The position numbers and the translations under genes are program-made. Source: Clostridium sp. UBA701 (GTDB lineage: Bacteria > Bacillota > Clostridia > Clostridiales > Clostridiaceae). From it: a DNA stretch of 64,000 nt. Location: NCBI GenBank assembly GCA_002298125.1, contig DBMJ01000015.1, forward strand, positions 215,862 to 279,861, in the 5' to 3' direction. The notes under the pieces are model-generated. The model saw only the letters and a list, made by a program, of their open reading frames with translations, searched no databases and was not told the origin of the DNA. Shown here piece after piece: positions 44,303 to 53,254 of this stretch (within the stretch, counting starts at the first letter, position 1; each line of letters starts with the position of its first letter).

Positions 44303-45205
44303 TTAAATACATCCTCTTATCTCCTCTAAGCTTTTTAAGTTTTCCTTGTTCATATATTCCTCTATACCATTGATTATATTAATGCAGCTAAATGGATTTA
44401 TAAAATTTCCCGTTCCCACCTGCACTGCAGTAGCTCCTGCCATAATAAACTCTATTGCATCTTCAGCACTTACTATTCCACCTATTCCAACTACAGGAAT
44501 GGAAACCTCTCTACAGACCTCATATACCATTCTAAGAGCTATTGGTTTTATCCCTGGCCCCGACAGACCTGCAGTTATATTGTCAAATACAGGCTTTCTT
44601 TTGTTTATATCTATGGCCATAGCCTTATAGGTATTTACTAAAGATAGAAAATCTGCCCCTGCCTCCTGGCAAAGCCTGGCCATTTCAACTATATCTTCTG
44701 CATTAGGCGAAAGCTTCACCATAAGTGGTTTAGTACAGTTTCTTCTTATCTCCTTCACAAAATTATACGCAGTCATAGCCTTTATTCCAAAAGACATGCC
44801 ACCTTGAGCTACATTTGGGCAGGATATATTAAGTTCAATAATATCTATCTGTGCCTTGTTTAAGAGCTCCACTCCTTCTATATACTCCTCTGCAGTACTG
44901 CCTCCCAGGTTTGCAATAATTGTAGTATTATATTTTTTCATCCTTGGCAGTTCCTTTTCCAAGAAACACTTAATCCCAGGGTTTTGCAGTCCTACAGAAT
45001 TCATCAAACCTGAGCTGCACTCATACATCCTGGCCCCCTTGTTTCCTTCCCTGGGCCTTAAGGTAATACCTTTAGTGCATATTCCCCCTAAAAGAGAAGG
45101 ATTAAAAAAGTCAGCATATTCCTCGCCATAGCCAAAGGTTCCTGAGGCTGCAATAACTGGATTCTTAAGAGCAATATCCCCAAGTTTTACATCAATGAAC
45201 CCCAT
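44303..45205 (-). CDS. pyrD: Dihydroorotate dehydrogenase 1B, catalytic subunit
   Basis: A 300-residue FMN enzyme oxidising dihydroorotate to orotate. NPVIAASGTFGYGEEY, NLGGSTAEEY, IELNISCPNVAQGG (with the class 1 catalytic Cys in SCPN) and VVGIGGIVSAEDA are diagnostic. Class 1B works with PyrK, encoded just upstream, and uses NAD. ATG 45205 is chosen because AGGAGGG directly abuts an earlier ATG at 45211. Confidence 0.96.
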   Translation of the reverse strand: MGFIDVKLGDIALKNPVIAASGTFGYGEEYADFFNPSLLGGICTKGITLRPREGNKGARMYECSSGLMNSVGLQNPGIKCFLEKELPRMKKYNTTIIANLGGSTAEEYIEGVELLNKAQIDIIELNISCPNVAQGGMSFGIKAMTAYNFVKEIRRNCTKPLMVKLSPNAEDIVEMARLCQEAGADFLSLVNTYKAMAIDINKRKPVFDNITAGLSGPGIKPIALRMVYEVCREVSIPVVGIGGIVSAEDAIEFIMAGATAVQVGTGNFINPFSCINIINGIEEYMNKENLKSLEEIRGCI

Positions 45206-45219
45206 GGTCATCCCTCCTT

Positions 45220-45948
45220 TTATAACAAAACACTATCACCCGAAAACACTGGCCCTTCTTTGCAGGTTCTCACCATGCCTTTAGATGTTTGACAGGTACA
45301 TACCAGGCAAGCTCCTACTCCGCAAGCCATGGTTTTTTCTAGTGATAGCCATAGTGGTGTATTGGTCTTTTTGCATTTTTCTTGAATCTTTTTCATCATA
45401 GGCTCTGGTCCGCAGCAAAATACCGCATCGTAGCTTGTAGCATCAAAATAATCTGTTACATAGCCTTTTTTCCCTTCTGCACCACTCTCTGTCACCACCA
45501 CTAGTTTATTTACCTCTCCTTTATATTCCTCTAGAAGAAAGCTTTTATCTCTAAAGCCGAAATACATTTCTATCTGTGAATTCTTTACTGTCTTAGCTAT
45601 ACCAAATAGAGGTACAATGCCTAAGCCTCCTCCAACTAATGCTATCTTTCTCCTCTGCTCCTCTAAAGGGAATCCATTTCCTAGCGGCCCCCATAGAAAA
45701 ACAGCTTCCCCCTTAATTTTTTCTGCAAAAACCTCAGTACCTCTTCCCTTTACTGCATATACAAAGGATATATAATCCTCCTTAAGATCATAAATACTAA
45801 GGGGCCTTGAGAGTACAGGCTCCCTATCCCATGCTTTGAGCATATAAAATTGTCCTGGTTTTCCCGAAAACTCTCCACCCACCTTCATTTCGTATATGCC
45901 TGGGGCAATTTCAATGTTTTCAAGTATTACAGCTTTAACACAGTTCAT
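45220..45948 (-). CDS. pyrK: Dihydroorotate dehydrogenase electron-transfer subunit
   Basis: A 242-residue FAD and [2Fe-2S] protein that passes electrons from PyrD to NAD. The FAD region is REPVLSRPLSIYDL, the NAD part GGGLGIVPLFG, and cluster cysteines are in MACGVGACLVCTCQT with a later CKEGPVF. The arrangement is complete. GGGGGGGAG precedes the ATG. Confidence 0.95.
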   Translation of the reverse strand: MNCVKAVILENIEIAPGIYEMKVGGEFSGKPGQFYMLKAWDREPVLSRPLSIYDLKEDYISFVYAVKGRGTEVFAEKIKGEAVFLWGPLGNGFPLEEQRRKIALVGGGLGIVPLFGIAKTVKNSQIEMYFGFRDKSFLLEEYKGEVNKLVVVTESGAEGKKGYVTDYFDATSYDAVFCCGPEPMMKKIQEKCKKTNTPLWLSLEKTMACGVGACLVCTCQTSKGMVRTCKEGPVFSGDSVLL

Positions 45949-45966
45949 TTAAACTCCCCCCCAAAA

Positions 45967-46824
45967 TTATTTGTAAAGAGCAGTCTTAATGGACTGCTTC
46001 ATATCTATTACTTCTTTAAGTGCATATTGTGCAAAGTTCTTATATCCCTCTTCCTCTTTTCTGTATGCCAGTAATATGCCTCTTGAGGAATTAACTATGG
46101 CTCCACTTCCACTTATAAAGCAGTCAGCTGCCTCCTCTGCACCTCCTCCCTGAGCACCATAACCTGGTACTAGGAAGAACATTTCCCTAAAGTGCTGCCT
46201 AAGTTCTTTAGCTTCACTGCAACAGCCAACTACAGCACCTATGGAACTATATCCACTGTTTCCAATATAGGCTTCTCCCATTTTCTTAAGCTTTTCTCCA
46301 ACCCTTTCATAGACCTTTCCTTCAGGAGTATCTAAAAATTGGATATCCCTTGCTCCACTGTTTGATGTCCTAAGAAGTGCAAATATACCTTTTTCTTTAT
46401 CCTTAATATATGGCAGATAGGGTTCAATACTATCCATTCCCATATAGGGATTAAGAGTTATAATGTCCACCTCGAAATCACCAGTGAAATGAGCCTCTGC
46501 GTAACGCTGTGCTGTACTTGAGATATCCCCTCTCTTTACATCGCCTATAACAAGGTGTCCATGCTGTCTAAGATATTTGGTAGTTTTAGCATAGGCCTTT
46601 AGACCTTGTAGACCATAGCACTCGTAAAATGCAATCTGGACCTTATAGCAGCCGGCATTATCACCTATCTCATCAATGAGGGCCTTATTATAATTAAAAA
46701 TAGCATCTTCTATACTAAATTGTTCCTTTAAAAAGCTCTTTGGTATATATTCAAGAGATGTGTCTAGACCAACGCATACTGGCCCTCTCTGTAGTACTCT
46801 TTCATTTAGTAAATCCATAATCAT
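45967..46824 (-). CDS. pyrF: Orotidine 5'-phosphate decarboxylase
   Basis: A 285-residue enzyme converting OMP to UMP. The catalytic set is in GDVKRGDISST (DxKxxDI), with VCVGLDTS at the N-terminus and LVPGYGAQGG near the C-terminus. Length and motif variant fit the type 2 (longer) OMP decarboxylase. The start overlaps the end of pyrC by 23 bases, and GGAGGT lies about 11 bases upstream of the first ATG. Confidence 0.95.
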   Translation of the reverse strand: MIMDLLNERVLQRGPVCVGLDTSLEYIPKSFLKEQFSIEDAIFNYNKALIDEIGDNAGCYKVQIAFYECYGLQGLKAYAKTTKYLRQHGHLVIGDVKRGDISSTAQRYAEAHFTGDFEVDIITLNPYMGMDSIEPYLPYIKDKEKGIFALLRTSNSGARDIQFLDTPEGKVYERVGEKLKKMGEAYIGNSGYSSIGAVVGCCSEAKELRQHFREMFFLVPGYGAQGGGAEEAADCFISGSGAIVNSSRGILLAYRKEEEGYKNFAQYALKEVIDMKQSIKTALYK

Positions 46825-47998
46825 AAATCACTTTACCTCCTCTTATGGTCATTAGTACCTTCCCCCAAAGTCTTTCACCCTCAATATGAGTATTTTTGCC
46901 CTTGGAGTGGAAGCTTTCACCACAAACCTGTTCTTCACTATCCGTATCTACAAGCACCACATCCCCTTCTATACCTACTTTGAACTCTCCCAGGTTATAT
47001 CCCATGAGCCCTGCAGGTCTCTTTGACATTAACTCAGAAAGATAAGATAGTGTTATATGACCATTTTTCACCAGGCTTGTATAGCACAGAGAGAATGCTG
47101 TTTCTAGCCCAGAAATACCTGGAGCACCATTTTTCTTATCCTCTAAGCTATGTGGAGCATGGTCTGTAGCTATTACATCAACATATCCGCCCTTTATTGC
47201 ATTAATAAGTGCAGCTATATCCTCCTCTTCCCTTAAAGGAGGGTTAACTCTGTAGTTTTTGTCTCCTAAGCTGCTAATGTGATGAGGAGTAACCTCACAG
47301 CTCACAGCTATACCCTGTTTCTTAGCTTCTATTATATATGCTATAGCTTCTTTAGTGCTCACATGGGCCATGTGAAGCCTTCCTCCTGTTAATTTCGCTA
47401 GAGATATATCCCTTAAGGTCATGGTGTTTTCTGATTGCCTGCTGTCTCTTGTTGAAATATCCTCATTTTCAGCATGTGATATTATAGTAATTCCAAGCTC
47501 CTTAGCCATCATCATGGCCTTTCTCACAATTTCACTTTTATATATTCCTTTTCCATCATCGGATATAAATCGAACTCTGCTGTCTAGTTCATTAAGATGA
47601 GAAATATCCTTACCCTCTAAATTTTTAGTAATGGATACAGTCTGATGCAGCTTTATAACATCTATCTCTAAAGCTTTCTTATATACATAGTCTAATACTT
47701 CCTTTGAGGAACAAACTGGCTTGGTATTTGCCATGAGATTTACAGCAGTATAGCCGCCCTTGGCAGCTGCCTTACTGCCAGATAAGATATCCTCTTTATA
47801 GGTGAATCCTGGATCTCTAAAGTGACAGTGCATGTCTATAAAGGCTGGGAGGAGCCTTCGCCCCTGCCCATCTATGCTCTGGCATTTTTTGTTTAAATTT
47901 TCACCAATTTCAGCCATGTAACCATCCTTTATATAAAGCTCTCCATATCTTTCTCCTTGCCAATCCGTAAGCACTACATTTTTAATGAGTAACTCCAT
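46802..47998 (-). CDS. pyrC: Dihydroorotase
   Basis: A 398-residue zinc amidohydrolase of the class I type. DMHCHFRDPGFTYKED gives the first two His ligands, SHAEN and MAHVSTKEA the next His ligands, and TDHAPHS the catalytic Asp. It closes carbamoyl-aspartate to dihydroorotate. AAGGAGGAA precedes the ATG. Confidence 0.96.
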   Translation of the reverse strand: MELLIKNVVLTDWQGERYGELYIKDGYMAEIGENLNKKCQSIDGQGRRLLPAFIDMHCHFRDPGFTYKEDILSGSKAAAKGGYTAVNLMANTKPVCSSKEVLDYVYKKALEIDVIKLHQTVSITKNLEGKDISHLNELDSRVRFISDDGKGIYKSEIVRKAMMMAKELGITIISHAENEDISTRDSRQSENTMTLRDISLAKLTGGRLHMAHVSTKEAIAYIIEAKKQGIAVSCEVTPHHISSLGDKNYRVNPPLREEEDIAALINAIKGGYVDVIATDHAPHSLEDKKNGAPGISGLETAFSLCYTSLVKNGHITLSYLSELMSKRPAGLMGYNLGEFKVGIEGDVVLVDTDSEEQVCGESFHSKGKNTHIEGERLWGKVLMTIRGGKVIYDYGFTK

Positions 47999-48009
47999 AG
48001 ATTTCCTCC

Positions 48010-48432
48010 TTAAAGCTTTACTATTTCGTCACAGTACTCGCAGCGATATTCTTTAGCTTCACTATCTACCAGGGTAAAGCTGTGTTTTATTCCTTCCTCT
48101 TGAGCAGTGATACATCTTGGGTTTCTACATTTAATCACACCATGTAATTGCTCTGGTAGATTAAGTTTAATCTTTTCAATAATATTTTCATTTTCTATCA
48201 CATTTACAGTAGCATTAGCATCGAGGAATCCTAATACTCTGTAATCCATATCCAATACATTTTCTATCTTAATAATGTCCTTTTTGCCTAGCTTATTACT
48301 ATTTGCATTTCTTATTAAGGCTACAGTATAATCTGTCTCTCCTAATTTTAAATACTCAAAGATCCTTATTCCCTGTCCTGCTGTTATGTGATCTATAACT
48401 ATACCTCTTTTAATACTGTTAATAGTTACCAT
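48010..48432 (-). CDS. pyrI: Aspartate carbamoyltransferase regulatory subunit
   Basis: A 140-residue allosteric subunit. The nucleotide-binding domain starts with GIVIDHITAGQGIRIFEYL, and the zinc-binding domain has CRNPRC and CEYCD, four Cys. Its presence means the enzyme is feedback-regulated by nucleotides, as in enterobacteria and Clostridia but not in bacilli. It follows pyrB directly. Confidence 0.96.
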   Translation of the reverse strand: MVTINSIKRGIVIDHITAGQGIRIFEYLKLGETDYTVALIRNANSNKLGKKDIIKIENVLDMDYRVLGFLDANATVNVIENENIIEKIKLNLPEQLHGVIKCRNPRCITAQEEGIKHSFTLVDSEAKEYRCEYCDEIVKL

Positions 48433-48445
48433 TATATATCTCCCC

Positions 48446-49369
48446 CTAGTATATTCCTAAAAGTTTTGCAATAAGTGCCATACGTACGTACATTCCGAAC
48501 TTTGCTTGATCAAAATATTTAGCCCTAGGGTCCTCATCCACCTCTGTAGATATTTCATTCACTCTTGGTAGAGGATGAAGTACTTTTAAATCCTCCTTGG
48601 CAAGCTTCATTTTACCTTTGTCCAAAATGTAGCTGTCCTTAAGCCTTAGATACTCTTCCTCATTAAAATATCTTTCTCTTTGTACTCTTGTCATATATAG
48701 GATATCTAGTTCTCCCATGACATCCTCAAGCTTTTCTACTTCTACATAAGGTATAGAGTTCTTTTGTAATACTTCCTTTTTTATATAAGATGGTATTTGA
48801 AGTTCAGGTGGTGAGATTAATATGAATTTGTTGTTTTTGTATCTGCTTAGAGCCTTTATTAGAGAATGTACTGTTCTTCCGAATTTCAAGTCTCCACAAA
48901 GTCCTATAGTTAGATTTTCTAGAGATCCGTTGAGTACACTTATGGTTAAAAGATCTGTGAGAGTTTGAGTTGGGTGGTGATGTCCACCATCTCCTGCATT
49001 GATTACGGGAACCGAGGAGTATTGAGATGCAACCTTTGGTGCACCTTCCTTAGGATGTCTCATTACAGTGATGTCAGCATAGCAGGCTACGGTCCTAACG
49101 GTATCTGCTACAGATTCTCCCTTTGCTACAGAGCTTGAGTTAGGTTCAGAAAAACCTATTACCTTGCCTCCCAGCCTCATCATTGCTGCTTCAAAGCTGA
49201 AGCGGGTACGAGTGCTTGGCTCGTAGAAAAGAGTAGCTAGAATTTTGTTGCCACAACACTTTGAATATTCCTCTGGATTTGCAATGATTTTTTTTGCTAG
49301 AGTAAAGATTTCCTCCATTTCCTCCTCAGTGAAGTCCATGGGGTCAATGAGATGACGTCCTTTTAACAT
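48446..49369 (-). CDS. pyrB: Aspartate carbamoyltransferase catalytic subunit
   Basis: A 307-residue enzyme making carbamoyl-aspartate. The carbamoyl-phosphate site is EPSTRTRFSFEAAM (about 50-63), the later GDGGHHHPTQTLTDLL and LHPLPRVNEIS are the other conserved segments. It begins the operon behind a sigma-A promoter and attenuator. GGAGG precedes the ATG. Confidence 0.96.
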   Translation of the reverse strand: MLKGRHLIDPMDFTEEEMEEIFTLAKKIIANPEEYSKCCGNKILATLFYEPSTRTRFSFEAAMMRLGGKVIGFSEPNSSSVAKGESVADTVRTVACYADITVMRHPKEGAPKVASQYSSVPVINAGDGGHHHPTQTLTDLLTISVLNGSLENLTIGLCGDLKFGRTVHSLIKALSRYKNNKFILISPPELQIPSYIKKEVLQKNSIPYVEVEKLEDVMGELDILYMTRVQRERYFNEEEYLRLKDSYILDKGKMKLAKEDLKVLHPLPRVNEISTEVDEDPRAKYFDQAKFGMYVRMALIAKLLGIY

Positions 49370-49433
49370 TGATATTCCTCCTTCTTAGCCTCTCTGGGCC
49401 AAATTTAAAGGTGTATTGTAAATTTTTTTCAAT

Positions 49434-49459
49434 AAAAAAGCCTTCCCCTATGGGAAGGC
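49434..49459 (-). terminator. Attenuator terminator in the pyr leader
   Basis: On the minus strand GCCTTCCC pairs with GGGAAGGC around a 4-base loop, followed by TTTTTTATTG. It lies between the promoter and pyrB. An upstream GGGAAGG (49502-49508) can pair with the first arm of the stem, giving an antiterminator. Confidence 0.85.
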
Positions 49460-49541
49460 ATAACAATAGCAGCATTAAAATTATAAATATACTGTTGTTG
49501 TCCTTCCCGATATCACAGTACCGATTTAAAGGCTTTTGTAT

Positions 49542-49570
49542 ATAATACCACAGCATATTTTCATTGTCAA
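49542..49570 (-). promoter_or_regulatory. Sigma-A promoter of the pyr operon
   Basis: On the minus strand TTGACA (49565-49570) and TATTAT (49542-49547) are exactly 17 bases apart. Transcription should start near 49535, giving a leader of about 165 bases. Confidence 0.85.
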
Positions 49571-49580
49571 TAAAGTACTT

Positions 49581-51293
49581 TTATTCAAATTGAGAATTGT
49601 AAAGGTTATAATAAACTCCTCTTCTTTCAATGAGTTCCTTGTGACTGCCTTCCTCCTCTATTCCCTTATCCGTAAGTACTAATATTCTCTTTGCATTTTT
49701 TATAGTGCCTAGACGATGTGCAATTATAAAGGTGGTTCTATTCTTAGAAAGGTCTTCTATGGATTTTTGAATAACCGCCTCGCTTTGATTATCTAATGAA
49801 GAAGTAGCCTCATCCAGTATAAGAATTGGTGGATTCTTTAAAAACATTCTTGCAATGGACAACCTCTGTTTTTGCCCTCCAGAAAGCTTTACTCCTCTTT
49901 CTCCTATATATGTGTCATAGCCCTGAGGCAGTTCAGATATAAAATCGTGGGCATTGGCAGCTTTTGCAGCTGTTATTATTTCTTCCTCCTCTGCTCCTAG
50001 TTTTCCGTAAGAGATGTTATCTCTTACAGTACCAGAGAATAGAAATACATCCTGTTGAACAATTCCTATATTATTTCTAAGAGACTTTATAGTAATATCT
50101 CTTATATCCATATTGTCTACCTTTATACTGCCGCCATCAATATCATAAAATCTTGGTATCAGATTACAAAGAGTTGTCTTCCCTGCACCAGAAGGCCCTA
50201 CAATTGCTACGGTCTCACCAGGGCTGACCTTAAGATCCATGCCCTGCAGTATAATATTTTTGTCATCATAGCTAAATGCTACCTTTTCAAATTCTACAGC
50301 TCCTGCTATATTATCCACCTCACGGGCAGTTTTACTGTCTACAATATCTGATTGGATGTCCATAACCTCAGTGAAGCGTTTAAATCCTGCCATCCCTCTC
50401 TGAAACTCTTCTATAAGCATGGAAAGTCTCTTAACTGGCTGTAGAAATTGATTTATATACATAAGGTATGCTACAAGCACTCCTATGGATATTTCTCCCT
50501 TTGCAGCCATATAGCCTCCTGCCGTTAGCGTAACAAGGGTTGAAATATTTGCAAAATAATTAATTCCTCCATGAAAAACTCCAAGATATTTAACAGATTG
50601 AGTTCTAAGCCTTTTAAAGGTGTCATTCCCCTCATCAAATTTCTCTTCTTCAAACTCCTCATTAGTAAAGGACTTAACCACTCTAATTCCTGATATGCTG
50701 TCCTCTAGTTTGGCATTTACATCTGCCAGACTCTCTCTTACCTGCCTAAATACAGTTTTCATCTTTGTTCTATATACCATGGCAAAGTATATCATAAAGG
50801 GTATAATCACAAAGGTAATAAGTGTAAGCTTAATGTTTATGTTTAAGAGAAGGAAAAAAGATCCTAAAATCATCACTGTGGATATAAATAAATCCTCTGG
50901 TCCATGATGGGCAAGCTCAGAAATTTCATTTAAATCATTGACTATCCTAGACATTATGTGTCCAGTTTTTGTGTTGTCAAAATAGCTCAGTGGTAATCTT
51001 TGAATATGTGAAAAAATCTCTTTTCTCATATCATATTCCATTCTTACTCCAAGTACATGACCATAATAGCCTACTATATACTCAAGCAGCATACGTACAC
51101 CATAAAGTACAAACAATAGTATAGCAAAATACACTATGGTACTTATCTCTTTACTTGGTATTACATTGTCTATCATTTTTCTTGTAACCATCGGGTAAAC
51201 CAGATCTGTAGCGGATATTAAAAGTGCACATATTAAATCAAGAAAAAATAATCCCAAGTGTGGCTTGTAATAATTAGCAAATCTACGCAGCAT
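49581..51293 (-). CDS. ABC exporter, fused permease and ATPase, multidrug/lipid type
   Basis: A 570-residue half-transporter with six membrane segments in the N-terminal part and an ATPase in the C-terminal part. Walker A is GPSGAGKTTLCNLIPR, signature LSGGQKQRLSIAR, Walker B ILILDEATSSLDN, and the switch His is in IIAHRLGT. It acts as a homodimer. A MarR regulator lies directly upstream with a palindromic operator, so the exporter is probably induced by a toxic substrate. Confidence 0.93.
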   Translation of the reverse strand: MLRRFANYYKPHLGLFFLDLICALLISATDLVYPMVTRKMIDNVIPSKEISTIVYFAILLFVLYGVRMLLEYIVGYYGHVLGVRMEYDMRKEIFSHIQRLPLSYFDNTKTGHIMSRIVNDLNEISELAHHGPEDLFISTVMILGSFFLLLNINIKLTLITFVIIPFMIYFAMVYRTKMKTVFRQVRESLADVNAKLEDSISGIRVVKSFTNEEFEEEKFDEGNDTFKRLRTQSVKYLGVFHGGINYFANISTLVTLTAGGYMAAKGEISIGVLVAYLMYINQFLQPVKRLSMLIEEFQRGMAGFKRFTEVMDIQSDIVDSKTAREVDNIAGAVEFEKVAFSYDDKNIILQGMDLKVSPGETVAIVGPSGAGKTTLCNLIPRFYDIDGGSIKVDNMDIRDITIKSLRNNIGIVQQDVFLFSGTVRDNISYGKLGAEEEEIITAAKAANAHDFISELPQGYDTYIGERGVKLSGGQKQRLSIARMFLKNPPILILDEATSSLDNQSEAVIQKSIEDLSKNRTTFIIAHRLGTIKNAKRILVLTDKGIEEEGSHKELIERRGVYYNLYNSQFE

Positions 51294-51338
51294 ATTTATC
51301 CCCCTTTATTTCAAAGCTCTTAATTTATGAGCAAAATA

Positions 51339-51779
51339 TTATATGTAGTTTAAAAAGTCTATAAGCTTTCCTAAAACGTCATAGTAGGTATCTATTTCTT
51401 CTATGGTAAGTGTGTTAATAGCATTAATAATAAATTCCCCGCCAGCTTTCCTCCTAATACTTTGTATTAATTCTACTCCTAAAGGTGTAATCACCACCTT
51501 GTTTATTCTTTTATCACGCTCGTCCTTAATTTTAGTAATCAATCCTTTTTCTTCGATACGAATAATTTTTTCAGACATGGTGTTCTGAGCATTCCTAAAT
51601 ATCACTGCAAGTTCTCCTACAGTTCTCGGTGTTTGTTGTCTATTGATATACAAAATAAGATGGTATTGCTCCAGGGTTAAATTGTGTTCCTCTGCTAACT
51701 CATGATGTTTTTCATGAATAATATAATCCAGCTTATCAGTTCTATCTAAAATCCCCTGAATTTTTTCAGTTTTATTCAA
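51339..51779 (-). CDS. MarR family transcriptional regulator
   Basis: A 146-residue winged-helix regulator. LTLEQYHLILYINRQQ, TPRTVGELAVIFRNAQNTMSEKIIR-type recognition region (helix within 62-85) and GLITKIKDERDKRINKVVIT as the wing fit MarR. It starts with TTG at 51779 preceded by AAGGAGG, 11 bases away. It probably represses itself and the exporter through the palindrome just upstream. Confidence 0.92.
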   Translation of the reverse strand: MNKTEKIQGILDRTDKLDYIIHEKHHELAEEHNLTLEQYHLILYINRQQTPRTVGELAVIFRNAQNTMSEKIIRIEEKGLITKIKDERDKRINKVVITPLGVELIQSIRRKAGGEFIINAINTLTIEEIDTYYDVLGKLIDFLNYI

Positions 51780-51796
51780 AGCTTTGCCTCCTTCCT

Positions 51797-51835
51797 AATA
51801 TATCGTGCTACGATAATATCGTAACACGATATATT
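51797..51835. promoter_or_regulatory. Palindromic operator upstream of the MarR gene
   Basis: AATATATCGTGCTACGAT (51797-51814) is mirrored by ATCGTAACACGATATATT (51818-51835), with one mismatch in 18 positions and a 3-base centre. This size and symmetry fit a MarR operator. Confidence 0.8.
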
Positions 51836-51867
51836 TTACATGAAAAATTTAACATAGTCAACAACAA

Positions 51868-51890
51868 AAGGACCTAAAAAATAGGTCCTT
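51868..51890 (-). terminator. Terminator of the small gene at 51907
   Basis: AAGGACCTA and TAGGTCCTT form a stem with a 5-base loop. Confidence 0.8.
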
Positions 51891-51906
51891 CTCTTAAAAA
51901 AATATA

Positions 51907-52077
51907 TTAAAATTTACTATCGGAGATATCCTTTAATGTTTGGTCAATTGCACTCTGCATTTCAGGCTCTTCTATATAATAGGTTGGGCCTCCCCCATTT
52001 ACAATATCAGAGGCACTTAGATATGGAACATGTTGCTTCTCAAGCTCTATCTTTCTTTTCCCCAGAGTATACCTCAT
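51907..52077 (-). CDS. Small protein of 56 residues, unknown function
   Basis: An open frame of 56 codons with AGAAAGGTGGT upstream of the ATG at 52077 and a terminator directly after. The protein starts MRYTLGKRKIELEKQHVPYL, has an NGGGPTYY stretch and an acidic C-terminal half (EEPEMQSAIDQTLKDIS). No membrane segment and no known motif was seen. The coding pattern and signals support a real gene. Confidence 0.7.
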   Translation of the reverse strand: MRYTLGKRKIELEKQHVPYLSASDIVNGGGPTYYIEEPEMQSAIDQTLKDISDSKF

Positions 52078-52159
52078 TGGACTACCACCTTTCTAGTCTT
52101 TTAAATATATAATAACCTTATAGTCCAATGGTTATACAGTTAAGTGAACACCCTTGGGA

Positions 52160-52465
52160 TTAGGAATAGGAAGGGAAACTATTATTATCATTTTTACCCT
52201 TAGGATAATCTGATGCTAAAGCTTCAAGGTGCTCTATTAATCTATCCACTGTAAGGCATTGTGATAATCCTTTTCTCTCTATAGAATCAACACCGAACTG
52301 CTCACATACAACATGATCACAATAGCTATACCACTCGATAAATTGATTATTAGTACTGCTTTGATATACACCGTTATTAAACCAAGCAATATTATTTTCC
52401 TTGCCAGCAAAAACTCTTCCCTGATCTGCTAATTTCAATAATTTTTCCTTTAATCCCGTATCCAT
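52160..52465 (-). CDS. Hypothetical cytoplasmic protein of 101 residues
   Basis: A soluble protein with aromatic clusters (NNIAWFNNGVYQSS, FIEWYSYCDHVV), not recognised. GGGGAGG lies at a good distance before the ATG. It is followed at 52105-52128 by the inverted repeat ATAACC...GGTTAT. The acidic and Ser-rich end is short. It may form a unit with the 56-residue gene downstream. Confidence 0.65.
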   Translation of the reverse strand: MDTGLKEKLLKLADQGRVFAGKENNIAWFNNGVYQSSTNNQFIEWYSYCDHVVCEQFGVDSIERKGLSQCLTVDRLIEHLEALASDYPKGKNDNNSFPSYS

Positions 52466-52631
52466 ACAAATACCTCCCCAATGATATTTTTTATGTAAAT
52501 GAAGCCCTTTGCTGAGAATGGATTGAAAAATCCTGTTCTAATTCTATATTATATGCAATATAACCACATATATTATATCCATTTCTATCTTAAAGCATAT
52601 ACTGTAGTATAGTTTTTTTCTGGAGGAAATT

Positions 52632-53123
52632 ATGATAGCTGCATACTCACGTCCAAGCATGGCCTGTGCTATTATTAAAGGCAGTGATAAATATCCTAAC
52701 ATAAATGGGGTAGTTTATTTTGCAGATGTACCTGGTGGTGTAGAGGTACACACAGAAATTACCGGTCTACCTTCCTACTCTCCGGCTTCAGGTTCAAATT
52801 CTCCTATAGGTCCCCATGGCTTTCATATACATGAAATCGGGGATTGTTCTCCTATGGACTTTAAAAAGGCATTTACATCAACAGGAGGACATTACAATCC
52901 GACCTCTGTCCCTCACGGCAATCATGCTGGTGACTTTCCTGTATTGTTTTCTAATAACGGTTATGCTGCCATGAGCTTTTTTACAAACAAATTTAAAGTA
53001 GTAGATATTATTGGAAAAGCAGTCATTATCCATGAAAATCCTGATGATTATCGTACAGAACCAGCTGGTAATTCAGGTGTCCGCATAGCCTGCGGTGTCA
53101 TAGTGGAATATATCTTTGAATAG
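52632..53123 (+). CDS. Cu/Zn superoxide dismutase-like protein, no signal peptide
   Basis: A 163-residue protein of the Cu/Zn SOD family. Copper ligands align as His65, His67 (GFHIHE), His87 and His134; zinc ligands as His87, His95, His98 and Asp101 (HGNHAGD); the disulfide pair as Cys72 and Cys154, and the active-site Arg as Arg151. All are present. No signal peptide or membrane anchor is visible, unlike most bacterial forms. It would dismutate superoxide in the cytoplasm. GGAGG precedes the ATG. Confidence 0.9.
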   Translation: MIAAYSRPSMACAIIKGSDKYPNINGVVYFADVPGGVEVHTEITGLPSYSPASGSNSPIGPHGFHIHEIGDCSPMDFKKAFTSTGGHYNPTSVPHGNHAGDFPVLFSNNGYAAMSFFTNKFKVVDIIGKAVIIHENPDDYRTEPAGNSGVRIACGVIVEYIFE

Positions 53124-53228
53124 CTATAAATAGTGTAATTTATCACTGTGGTGTTTTAAATTATTAAACCATAGTTTTGATTATTTATCAAGTAATATTT
53201 GTATTTTTTGGTATTATTTATAATTAGG

Positions 53229-53254
53229 AAACCCCATGAAAAATCATGGGGTTT
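53229..53254. terminator. Terminator between SOD and the PilZ-like gene
   Basis: AAACCCCATG and CATGGGGTTT form a perfect stem with a 6-base loop between convergent genes. Confidence 0.85.

Noticed and set aside
49344..49556. A 70-codon minus-strand frame in the pyr leader, which might be a leader peptide
   Set aside because: Its ATG lies inside the promoter spacer, upstream of the expected transcription start, and it has no ribosome binding site.
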